Assembly: GCF_030463535.1 (NCBI RefSeq)
Contig: NC_132892.1
Coordinates: forward strand, 34,350,109 to 34,414,108
DNA: 64,000 bases
Source: Salminus brasiliensis
Lineage: Eukaryota > Chordata > Actinopteri > Characiformes > Bryconidae
Direction: 5' to 3'
Shown piece after piece: positions 1 to 10,931 of the stretch. The notes beneath the pieces were generated by a model. The model saw only the letters and a program-made list of their open reading frames with translations, did not search any database and was not told the DNA's origin. A program made the translations under genes and the position numbers. Every line of letters begins with the position of its first letter. The stretch's first letter is position 1.

Positions 1-402
1 ACGCGGACTATCAACTCCCTCCACAAATTTTCTATGGGGTTGAGGTCTGGAGACCTCCAGGACCTTGAAATGCTTTTTACTGAGCCACTCCTTCCCTGCC
101 CGAGCGGTGTGTTTGGGATCATTGTCATGCTGCAAGACCCAGCCACGTTCCATCTATAATGCTCTCACTGATGGAAAGAGGTTTTGGCTTAAAATCTCAT
201 GATACATGGCTCCGTTCATTTTTACCTTAACACGGATCAGTTGTCCCATCTGTCCCCTTTGCAGAAAACAGCCCCAAAGCAAGATGTCTCTCTATAGTTG
301 AGGTGTACCTATAATAAAAAAGTATGGACCTCTCTCATCTTTCTAAGTAGGAGAACTTGCACATCAGTGGGTGACTAAATACTTTTTGGCCCCACTGTAG
401 AC
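1..402 (-). mobile_element. Tc1-like transposon fragment, cut by window edge
   Basis: Read on the minus strand, about 1-170 encodes the end of a Tc1 transposase, including the DDE-family signature S-P-D-L-N-P-I-E near 20-60 and a Q-H-D-N-D-P-K-H motif near 110-140. Positions 215-290 match the FWGCFSAKGT-type core. The right end (about 370-402) is the usual inverted-repeat end that reads 'ggccaaaaagtatttagtcac' on the minus strand. Only about 230 bp separate the core from this end, so the N-terminal half is deleted. It is a dead copy. Confidence 0.85.
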
Positions 403-1060
403 ATTTTTGAGCTTCTCTCACATCGGTTGGAAGGTTGTTCCAGCATTTTGGAGCATAGCGGCATCCTGCAGGAACAGCTTGCTGTGTTTCTCTGTGGAAA
501 TCTGGCGGCTGTGTAGCCTTGTTGGTCTGACCTCGCCGCTGCAGGGGTTATCTGTTTATCCAGGTGGAAGCTATGGTGATAAGCCCCGCCTTTCACTTCC
601 TCTAGGAAACGCTTTCAGTTCTCTGCAGTCCGTCTCTCATTTCCTGATAGGAAAGAGTTCGCTGGAAATCAGCGTCTAAAAGTGCCCGAGCATTTATTTA
701 CACTGACGCCCAGCCATCCACTCCCACCACACTATCAGACTGCCATGCCTTATACTGCCACACACTGGCCACTTTACTGGAAACATCTAGTGAGCCAGTG
801 AGTGGAAGCACAAGGTAGGTATTTCTAATAAAGTGACCAGTGAGTGGACACACAAGGTAGGTGTTTCTAATAAAGTGGCCAGTGAGTGAAAGCACAAGGT
901 AGGTGTTTCTAATAAAGTGGCCAGTTTAACAGATGGCGTTGGTAAATATTTATGTCTAAAGGCAGTAATATATGAGTTCAAGTAAATAGAGAGATTGAGG
1001 GGGGTGGGCAGTGGATGAGAGGGTGGGGGTGTCTAACATGGGTCAACATAAACATACTTC
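403..1060. other. Non-coding; short direct repeat at 770-930
   Basis: No gene is supported. Positions 770-930 hold about three copies of a 40-45 bp unit containing 'ctaataaagtggccagtgagtg' and 'cacaaggtaggt', which explains the overlapping short ORFs with repeated peptide words there. The flanks show no exon-like structure. Confidence 0.6.
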
Positions 1061-1061
1061 A

Positions 1062-1166
1062 TGTCTCTCTCTCTCTCTCTCTCTCTCTGTGAAGTGAGGG
1101 GGTGTTTGAGAGAGGCTATGGGCAGATGTTTCCTCTCTCACTATAAACTTTTAAGTGTGTATGTTT

Positions 1167-1216
<50 letters not shown>
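1062..1216. repeat. (CT)n and (GT)n microsatellites
   Basis: A CT run lies at 1062-1088 and a GT run at about 1157-1215, separated by about 70 bp of ordinary sequence. The ORF across them is composed of repeat-encoded residues and is not a gene. Confidence 0.9.
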
Positions 1217-1439
1217 ATTGACCCTCACTCTCAGACCCACTTAAAGTGTAAGGGTGCGATAGTTAAAACGTCTCCGTCTGTCTTTGTTATTTCCATGGCG
1301 ACAGACTCGACACTACTACCTAAGTGCTTCATCTGGCTGAAGGTTCGGGTTCATGACCTCCTTATATAACCAAACGCCCAGATTCTAAAATTTCATAAAC
1401 AGCTGAAAATGGTTTTATGAATGGACGCTGTTCCCCTCA

Positions 1440-1880
1440 GTCTAAGCAGAGTGATAGAGAAGTGGTTAGAGCATTGGGTTATCAACCACAAGGCTGTGGG
1501 TTTGCTACCCAGCTTAGATGAGATGAGGCCTTCCTAAAGCCAGGCCCTAAATCGCCTGAAGCTGAGCTACAAATGCACACATACAGCTCTACAGGTCTAG
1601 TCCCTGTAGAGAAGAAGTACTGCCAATACAATAAGACTCTCTGCAGCAGATCAGCATCATTAACCTATTGGCTCCATGCTGCTGTGGAGCAGTGGAAGAA
1701 CTGTGTTCTCTGGAATGATGGTGGTGGAGCTCCATCCAGTACTTAGAGTTGTAGAGTTGGGGAGTTGGGGATGATGAGGTTGGGTGGTCCTCACAGCAAT
1801 GCTCTTTCAGAATCTATTAGAAATGTCTTCTTCTCTGGACAGTAGAGACAGTTACTCCAACAAAAGCAGGAGAAAGTATT
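1440..1880 (+). mobile_element. tRNA-like SINE head joined to a MITE-type fragment
   Basis: Positions 1444-1516 resemble a tRNA-derived SINE head: a box-A-like 'gtggttagagcattgg' is followed about 30 bp later by a box-B-like 'gtgggtttgctaccc'. From about 1595 the sequence matches the internal part of the dispersed element described at 8566-9108 (wording such as 'gtactgccaata' and 'ggctccatgctgc'). Whether these form one composite element or two adjacent ones cannot be told here. Confidence 0.5.
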
Positions 1881-3290
1881 TTAATATCCTTAATTTCAGA
1901 AGAGAAGTCAGAATTACTACAGATTAAATTAATATTAACTTATTTATTATTAACTTATTCATAACTTATTTATAATCAATATAACTTATTTAGCTTATTT
2001 AAAAAAGAGTAAAAAGAGTAAAGACTAAAACTATTACAATTTAAACAATTAAATTAAAACAGTATTTTTTTTATTAAACGCTTACAAAATTCTCAATAAT
2101 ATTATAAAATATTATTAAAAATGTAAAAAATATCTAAAATGAAGTAAAAACACAATGTAGGCAGGTCCGAATGCAGGGGTTGACACTAGTGTGACCAAAC
2201 CTCTTTATTTTATTATTTATTTTCAAGTCAAATCTTCTCATCTTTTTGAGATATATTGGATTACAGAGGTCATGTTATCTCTAATCATCTGCAAGATACC
2301 AAGATAACCGCAGTGGAACAAACTGAGCATGGCAAGTTTAAATGGTGTCAATAGTTCAAGCACTCTTAGCCTTTGCGACAGTACTGTACTGGCTAGGTGG
2401 CTGGCTGGCATATGGTCAGACTAGCCTACTGTACAGGTGTCTTTGTCTTGCTCTTGGCTTTTCCCTTCCTGGTATCGCTCTGCCATTTGCACATCAGCAC
2501 ATGGCTCTGTTTATGTTTGTTTCTGGTCTCCGCCCCTAGTGAGTGTTCCCACCTGTGCCTCCTTTGTAGCCCCACCCTCTTGTTAGTCTCAGGTGTTCCT
2601 TGTTAGTCTATGTATGAGCAGTCCTTTTGTTGCAGTGTTTCCGGGGATGGTCTTTTACATGTTCATGTGCTCATGGCAGGTCATGGTTCATTTCCTTGGC
2701 CTTTTTATTCTCTGTCTGGTTTGTTTGTTTCCTGTTTGTTTATTTTGCTAGTTTTATTTTTCAGTTTGCATTTCCTGTGGTTCCAGTTTTGCTTTGTAGT
2801 TTATTTGACATATAACAAACCTGCATTAACATCTGCCTCCGCCTCCAAGCTCCAAATTCATGACAACCATAAACTATGGAGAAAAAAGCAAAGGTTTGTT
2901 TGTGTCATTGAATCAATTACAGCTCATTGGACAGTTTCAATGATGGCGCAAAAACTGGGACAATATTCAAGAAACCTTTTTTAAACCACACTGTTGTCCT
3001 ACAACACCGAATTGAAGGGTGCACTAAACTATGTCCTTGAGTGGATTATTGCTTTTAGAAAATGGGAAAAGCTTGACATGCTGTATTACGCAATCTTTCA
3101 GGTCGTAAGTGTTTATAGTGAGCATTTATAGTGGCTTTAAAGGCTTCCTTTAAAAAACCGAAAGTATCTGCTCTATGATTACCACCTGATCATTAAACAT
3201 CCAGGAGTCAAAACAGCATCAGAAACGTCTCTTTTCTAAGCACCAAAGAAACTCCGCAGAGAAGACTTGACGGTTCATGCTGTGTTCTGC
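1881..3290. other. AT-rich non-coding; possible LTR-like remnant
   Basis: Positions 1900-2160 are AT-rich with no coding signal. About 2430-2870 reads like the T-rich 3' end of a retroelement (gene-poor text ending in 'cctccgcctcc' and 'catgaca'), but no polyprotein or paired repeat is visible, so this is only a suspicion. The remaining ORFs look like chance. Confidence 0.3.
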
Positions 3291-3294
3291 CCAT

Positions 3295-3545
3295 TTATCA
3301 AATCAAATTTATCTGTATAGATTTTTACAACTGTTGTTGTCCCTAAGCAGCTTTATATAATCAGTAATTAATAAAAGATGGGAATCAACAACATAAAAGG
3401 ACATGAAAATCTAAGACCCCAGTGAGCAGCCAAAGACCACAGTGGTAAGGAGAAACTCCCTCAGAGCTGGAGGAAGAAACCTTGGGAGGAACCAAGACTC
3501 ACAAGGGAGACCCGACCCGTCCTCCTCTGATCAGAACTATTTATA
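3295..3545 (+). repeat. Dispersed teleost repeat (SINE-like)
   Basis: It contains the words 'caaatttatctgtatag', 'aaggagaaactccctcagag' and 'aagaaaccttgggaggaacc', and a related copy lies in reverse at 46290-46540. Two copies in one window plus the familiar wording support an interspersed repeat. The class is not certain. Confidence 0.7.
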
Positions 3546-6070
3546 AATTATTGATAAAAGTCACCAAACCATGTGAACTGTTGAACTGCTCTGGTGTGCA
3601 ACATATTCATATTCATCATATAATAATCCTGGTGTAGTATAACTTAATATAGTCATGGCAGGGATGCTCAGAGTAATGAGAGGAATGATGGGTAATAGTG
3701 GTGATATTAATAGTGGCAGATAGTTAAGAGTCCATGTAGGTTTAAACATGGTAATTAGGCAGGTAGCAGTGGTAGGAGGGTGTGCAGCTGGTCCGGCATG
3801 GGTGGTGGAGGAGCCTGGTGGCCTGACTGGTAGGTGGTAGCTGGTCTGATGCAGGTAGAGGTCCCCCCCAGCGGTCAGTCTTCTAACAGGTCGGGCTGGA
3901 TGAGTGGGCGATCATTTACTCGGAGAAGATAAAGAGACAGAGTTCAATCTGACATTGGCATTTAGACATTGTTTTTTTTTTTTTTTTTTTTTGCCCCATC
4001 TTGATTTTCCACTTCAATCAAGCTTACACACTTACAGACGTCTTTAGCATCTCAAGCTTAAAGTCCAACTGGGACGACACTTTTTATCTGACCCAATGGA
4101 AAAAAAACTGAAAGGACTTTCATTCTGTCCTCAATGAAGACGAATGTTGATGGCTTTGCCTTAGGGGAAACCCTTCTGAGCAGATTCCTTCCACAAAACA
4201 GTGCATGACACTGAACTTTGGAGGAAGTTCCCAAGCCCTGACCCTGTGTAAGATTTTACAGTGTCCTGACCCCTTTTCATTCAGCTTGGAGAACCATTGG
4301 AGCCAATCTGAGATGACTGCCGTGGATTATAGAGACTTACTGTGGGACAAGACGATTCCTATCAAACAATAAATGGGTGAAGGATTGTCCCAGACCTCCT
4401 TCAATTCAAGCCCTTATCAACCCCTTGGCCCTGATAAAGGTCAGGGTCGACATGAAGGTTTGGAGTCATTTACAATGGGTTTCTCCTAACCCTTCAAAAA
4501 TAAAGTAGAGGGGTGTCCACAAACTATTGAAAAAAAAAATACAAAACATAAATTTAGTAAATAAATGAAAAATAAAGTTTGCTGGAGGATTCAATAGAAT
4601 GTGTCATTTGAACAAGGGTGCCAAAACTTTTGCATAATGTTGTAGCTGTAATAATCGCGGTGATATTGTCTGGTAGTGCTTGTTATATATATAATATATA
4701 ATATATTATATATATATAATAGAAAATTTTATTTTTCGAGCAATTCCTACAAGACTAATTCCTCAAGCAAGCTGTTGTCTTTGGCTTACTGGTCAACTAT
4801 AATAAACTAAACATGGTTTTTAGATTCAAAAAAATCTAAAAAAAAATAAATAAATAAATAAAAAGTAAATTTTTGTGGTCTAAACATCCATTAGACCCTA
4901 AGAGCTTTTGAGGTTTTGAATCATTCTGAGAGCTTTCAAGAGAACGGCTCCCCAAATGGAGGGAAAATGCATTGCTATTGAATTTTACATTCAGTGAAGA
5001 GCTTCTGCACAGCTTCAGGTTTTTTTTATGGCAGTTTATCGATAAAGCCTTCAGGGCGTGTGCTTTCAACCTATTTGTCTCGAGCAATATCAGATCATTC
5101 TGGAACCTGGTCTTGGCTTGTGTAACACTCACAAAACCACAGAGCTGTGGACTGGAACAGATATAATTCAGCATTAAAAGCAGAGAAGAAGCTCCCAGCT
5201 CTCAAACTCACCCGAACTGAAGACCTTATAAAGTGTTTATGAGGATGAAGATGAGTCACAGTAAGGCATCACCTTGGACAGAAGCTATTTTTATTAGACG
5301 TACAGTAATAAAATCTCTCCACTTAAACTAACTGTGCAGAACGAAGCCGTGGGAGTTTATTTGAGATCCAGTTTGGAGACCACGTCACCACCATCTGGTA
5401 GCAAACTGGAATGCAACAGAGTTCATAAATCAGCCGTTTTAATCCAAGACGATTTCTGAGCTCCATCAACGTTACAGCATAAAGCGCTGATTCATCCAAA
5501 ACTGGTTGTGAAGACAATCAAACACTTTTGCTTTCCTGCAAGGTTCTTGGCTCGGATGTAGAACCTTTACATCATTTGAAGGTTCTTTATACTCCAAAAA
5601 CGTTCTCCACTCCCATTTTCAACACAAAAAAAATAGCTTTGAGGTTGTTTGAGTGGTTCTCAAACCTGTCCTCAGGGCTTCAGAGGTCCACAGCCTCATT
5701 TTGATTCTGAACCCAACCTAAGCCTGATAAAAGCTGAAAAAAGACCAGAAGGTTGTGGGGTCTGCAATTTAACCACTACTGCCCCTAGTTGGGATGTTTT
5801 GCTATCAATGCTGGGCTGAAACTGCTGAAACGGACACCCACCATCACCCAAAAAACTAAATAAAGCCTGTTCTTTGTAATCACTACTGGTGGTTTCCTCA
5901 ATAACACCAATAATAATTGCCAACACGTCAACATTGGCTGTTCCAATATGTATGAATGTTAATCACTGTTTTAATGGAATTTCTATTAATTGTCTTAAAA
6001 ATATCCTCACAATTCAGGGTTAGAGATTCAGAATGGGGGAAACTTAGCCACTCTGATTTCTTTACAGTGG
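3546..6070. other. Intergenic, no gene seen
   Basis: It includes a T-run at 3971-3992, an AT-rich tract at 4684-4722 and an A-rich tract near 4840-4866. Predicted reading frames are short and without recognisable domains. If the perlecan-like gene on the minus strand continues to the left, its next exons would have to lie here or beyond the window, but none could be recognised. Confidence 0.5.
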
Positions 6071-6075
6071 TGGTG

Positions 6076-6217
6076 AATGGAATCAGGTGCCGGTCGCCGT
6101 GACTACAACACAGATATACTCCATATTTCATTTCCTATCTAAACCCAGCAGTGAAACTCATGTGTCTTCTCAGTTTTGATGTTGGTAAAATAGTGGAGAA
6201 TCCTAATAAAATTAAAA

Positions 6218-6248
<31 letters not shown>

Positions 6249-6377
6249 AAATTGTGTATTTAAGTAACATCTCAAATGAAAATGTAATATATATATATAT
6301 ATTACATTTTCATTTGAGATGTTACTTAAATACACAATATTTATTTATTTATTTAAGTAACATCTCAAATGAAAATG

Positions 6378-6443
<66 letters not shown>

Positions 6444-6518
6444 TACATTTTCATTTGAGATGTTACTTAAATACACAATATTTATTTATTTATTTAAGTA
6501 ACATCTCAAATGAAAATG

Positions 6519-6588
<70 letters not shown>

Positions 6589-6788
6589 TACATTTTCATT
6601 TGAGATGTTACTTAAATACACAATTTTTATTTATTTATTTATTTATTTTAATTTTATTAGGATTCTCCACTATTTTACCAACATCAAAACTGAGAAGACA
6701 CATGAGTTTCACTGCTGGGTTTAGATAGGAAATTAAATATGGAGTATATCTGTGTTGTAGTCACGGCGACCGGCGCCTGATTCCATTT
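6076..6788. repeat. Large nested palindrome with (TA)n loops
   Basis: The outer arms are about 6076-6250 and about 6625-6788 and read as inverted copies with few differences (for example 'aggtgccggtcgccgtgac' against 'aggcgccggtcgccgtgac' after reversal). Inside, a block holding 'catttgagatgttacttaa' alternates in orientation six times, separated by TA runs or by 'tatttatttatttattt' spacers. A seventh, diverged copy lies at 7590-7630 next to a MITE. It is probably made of nested inverted copies of one small element. Confidence 0.9.
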
Positions 6789-7560
6789 TTTTTGAGAGGT
6801 GATTAACTTTTGCTCACATCTGAACCATTTAATTATGAAGAAGTATTGAGAAATCAGTGAACCTGAAAGAATAAAGTTAGGAGAAAAGTGGTAGGTGGGC
6901 TTTGAGAACCCCTACATGACTCCAAATCCATCCATTCTGTCAGGTTCAGACAACTCTTCAAAACTCTACTGAGGGCAGAGAAGAACTCCAAATTGGTTCT
7001 TCTATGGCATCCTTCCAAAGAACCCTTCGGTGTGTAGGCCGAGGTTTATGTTAACTTTATGTTCTATGTCTGAAACAAGAAGTGAACACATGAACAAGTC
7101 GTCTAGACTCTGAATGACGACAAACGAGCGAGTTTTCTCTGAGAAAGACCCATGCTGAAAGGTAAACACTGGAGGCTGGTAAGTAGGTGTATACGAAATT
7201 TATTAGGTGTTTATTGAACACGAAAGCAGAGCGTAAGGCAAGGAAGTGCTGGAAGGTTCTGCCACTCGGGCTGTTTAAGAAGTTCAACAGTAACTCAGGT
7301 CAGAAACAAACAGAGCGAAGAGATCAGAGATGATGGTCTTCCTGTTTTGGCTTCTGGTGAAGGTTAGCTATGTTAGTTTGGATACAAGAAATGAGGCTTG
7401 GTTTATGCTTTCAACTATAAATGCTGGTAAGGCATTCCCGTAGATAAGATCGAGGGATGATGTCAGGGGGATTCGGCGTGTGGTGTACAGGGGAGACATC
7501 TGGTCCTTACATGTTGTCTACCTTAGGAGGTGAATCAGGGCTGAGTCATTATGCTTTGGG

Positions 7561-7592
<32 letters not shown>

Positions 7593-7621
7593 TTACGTTT
7601 CCATTTGAGATGTTACTTAAA
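6789..7621. other. Intergenic, with a GA microsatellite
   Basis: No gene is visible. A GA run lies at 7560-7592, directly followed by a single copy of the unit that builds the palindrome at 6076-6788. Confidence 0.5.
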
Positions 7622-8184
7622 CACACAATATCGACAAAAGTATTGGGACACCTGCTCATGCGTTCATTGTTTCTTCTGAAATCAAGTGTATTAAAAAGAG
7701 TTGATCCTGCTTTTGTTGGGATAACTGTCTAATGTATCTACTGTCCAGAGAAGAAGGCTTGAAGGAGCATTGCTGTGAGGGTTTGATTGCATTTGTGTGT
7801 GAGGTCAGGAGGTTAGATGATCACCCCCCCACACACACACACACAACCTCATTCCCAACTCCCCAACTGATCTCAAAAGTACTGGATGGAGCTCCACCAC
7901 CATCATTCCAGAGAACACAGTTCCTCCACTGCTCCACAGCTCCTCAATGCTGGGGGGCTTTATAACACCCTCAGTCCACGCCTGGCATTATTAGGCAGCA
8001 TGGAGCCAATAGGGGCATGATGTTGATCTGCTCCAGAGAGTCCTATTCTATTGGCAGTACTTCTCTACATGGACTATACAAGCCGTGGGCACTTGCAGAT
8101 CTGTGGCAGCAATGGGTGAAGCTTACAGTAGCAGAGTGCATTCATTAAAAGGGGTGTCCACAAACATTTGGACATATAGTGGAC
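7622..8184 (-). mobile_element. MITE-type inverted-repeat element, copy 1
   Basis: It starts with 'gacaaaagtattgggacacc' and ends with 'ggggtgtccacaaacatttgg', which are imperfect inverted repeats of each other. The inside matches five other copies in the window (about 1595-1880, 8566-9108, 21959-22225, 28630-29005 and 29395-29840). It has no transposase. The ends resemble Tc1/mariner-type termini, so a non-autonomous member is likely, but this is an inference. Confidence 0.8.
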
Positions 8185-8565
8185 CTATCAGCTGTAAAAT
8201 TGTTCAGTGTTGTTCAGTACATGTAAAAGCTTTATGGAGTTTTAGCATGAAATGATTAGCATTATTAGCATCTCTATAATTAGCACTGCTAATTCTTAAT
8301 TGCTTAGCTTTCTTTAATGTCTGGCACAACACAATGGAAAAGCTCAACACTGCCATCTACTGTACGGTTCTGTAGATTGTGAAGATGGTTCCAAAAGGGC
8401 TGGGAAAATCAGAGCATCTATAATGTCGCTCTAAAAAAGGTTTTTTATGCTAATACATTTTACGCATCGTAAATGAATAATTCCAGCATAGTAAAGCTCT
8501 TTATATCAACATTAGATTACAGATAATATGGTTTGAAAACCTTTTTATAAAATTGTACAAGCCTT

Positions 8566-9108
8566 ACACTACATGTCCAAATGTTTGTGGACACCCCTTC
8601 TAATGAATGCATTCAGCTACTTTAAACCCTTGGGATTGCACCCTAGGGATTAGCAGAACAAGGCCTTTGAAGCTGTAGCACATGTGAAGCCAAAATGGTT
8701 TGATGCTTCAAAGCTTAAAGTCCCTGTAGAAAAGTACTGCCAATAGAATAGGACTCTCTGGAGCAGATCAACATCATGACCCTATTGGCTCCATGCTGCC
8801 TAATAATGCCAGGCGTGGGCTAGAGGGGTATAAAGCCCCCCAGCATTGAGGAGCTGTGGAGCAGTGGAGGAACTGTGTTCTCTCTCTAACACTTTTGGGT
8901 TGAGTTGGGAAGTCCTAAACACCCACTAATGCTCTTGTTGTTAAGTGCAATCTAATCCTCACAGCAATGCTCCTCCAAAATCTAGTAGAAAGTCTTCTTC
9001 TCTGGACAGTAGAGACAGTTACTCCAACAAAAGCAGGATCAATTCTTTTTAATATTCTTGGTTTGGGTGGGCTGGGGTGGGCAGGTGTCCCAATACTTAT
9101 ACTCCACA
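8566..9108 (+). mobile_element. MITE-type inverted-repeat element, copy 2
   Basis: The left end is 'acactacatgtccaaatgt' and the right end 'gtgtcccaatacttatact'. It lies opposite in orientation to copy 1 with about 380 bp between them. Its right end lies just downstream of exon 8 of the perlecan-like gene, and reading through that exon's donor reaches a stop at the edge of this element (9097). Confidence 0.8.
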
Positions 9109-9152
9109 CTGTGTGTAAATATGATTGAAGTGGTTCCAAACATGCAGCTCAC

Positions 9153-10883
9153 CTCTCACAGTGATTGTGGCGAAGGTCTCGCCGGAGCCCACATGGTTGG
9201 TGGCCACACATTTGTAGTTTCCGCTGTCGGACACTTTCAGCTGGGTTATAGTCAGCTTGCCGTCCTTGGTCGTCTTGGCTCCTGAGGAGAGCGCGGCCCC
9301 GCCCACACGGGACCAGCGGAAGGTGATTGGATGAGAGCCGTGGGCAATGCACTGTAGGCGCAAAGTGTCACCCCGACGGGCAACGACCTGGTCTGGGACT
9401 GAGGTGGCGTAGGGAGGAGCTGGAGAACAGAACCAAGACAAGATGAATAAATAAATATGAGCTCTAATAAGACACACCCACTTCAGCTAAACAAAGGCTT
9501 CTAAACGAGCTGATTGGGTCAGAACATCTTCAAAACATCAGGCTCCACCCGTGTGGTGCTCTTTAAATGATGGATTAGTCCGTCCTCTGTAGCTGAATAT
9601 CCCCAATGCCCTGGATCAGAAATACTGTTTACATGGTTTCTATCATGGGTTGAACTTTAGCCACCCTGCCTTTGAGCTCACAGTGAGGCGTTTACCCACA
9701 CTTCCCCTGTGGTCAATAAATCCAAAGTCCAGCAGAAAGTGCAGAGCTGGCTGAGATAACCCAGCCGACCTGATAACCCAGACTGAACCGTACAGAGCAG
9801 GGTACAGGTGATGTGATTCAGTTCAGTCTCTTTTATTCAGATTGGTCCCTTTGATTCAGGTTAGTTCTTTAATTCAATTCAGTTCTTCTAATTCAGTTCA
9901 GTCTCAATAATCCATTTCAGTCTCCTCAATTCAGATTTAGATTTTTGAATTCGTATTAGTGTCTTTAATTCAGTTCAGTTTTAATAACCAATTTCAGTCT
10001 CCTCAATTCAGTTCAGTCTCTTTACTTTAGTTCAGTCTTTTTAATTCAGTTCAGTCTCTTTAATTCAGGTTAGTCTTTATAATTCAGTTCAGTCTCAATA
10101 ATCAGTTTCAGTGTTCTCAGTTCAGATTTAGATTTTTGAATTCAGATTTTTTTTTAATTCAGTCTTTTTGATTCAGTTCAGTCTTTATAATTCAGTTCAG
10201 TTCATTTAATTCAGTTCAGTCCTTTTAATTCAGTTCAGTCTCTTTAGTTCAGTTCAGTTCTTTTTTAATTCAGTTCAGTCTTTTTGATTCAGTTCAGTTT
10301 GTTTAATTCAGTTCAGTTCTTCTAATTCAGTTCAGTCTCCTCAATTCAGTTAAGATTTTTTAATTCTGATTAGTCTTTTTAATTCTGTCTTTTTGATTCA
10401 GTTAAGTCTTTTAGAATTCAGTTCAGTTCATTTAATTCAGTTCAGTCTTTTTGATTCAGTTCTGTCTCTATAATTCAGATTGGTCCTTTTAATTCAGTTC
10501 AGTCTTTATAATTCAGTTCAGTTCATTTAATTTAGTTCAGTCTTTTTGATTCAGTTCTGTCTCTATAATTCAGATTGGTCCTTTTAATCCAGTTCAGTCT
10601 TTTTAAATCAGTACTGTATAATTCGTTTTAGTCTCCCCAATTCAGATTGGTCTTTTTGATTTAGGTTATTCTCTTTAATTCAGTTCAGTCTCTATAATCT
10701 AACGGTTCTTCAGTTATTATTATTATTATTATTATTAATATTATTATTATTATTAGGAATCAGCTTTCCGGCTATACAATCCATGTGTGTTTTATACATG
10801 TCTCTCACTTACTGTCCACCTCCAGCTGCACGTAAGCTTCACTGTAGCCGACAGCATTGGTAGCATTGCAGATGTACTGTCCT

Positions 10884-10931
<48 letters not shown>

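Noticed and set aside
1444-1516. True tRNA gene
   Set aside because: A- and B-box-like words are present, but no cloverleaf with matched acceptor stem was found. A SINE head is more likely.
6135-6724. Tyr/Ile-rich ORFs over the palindrome
   Set aside because: They come from TA runs and the inverted repeat units. The mirrored ORFs on both strands show they are structural by-products.
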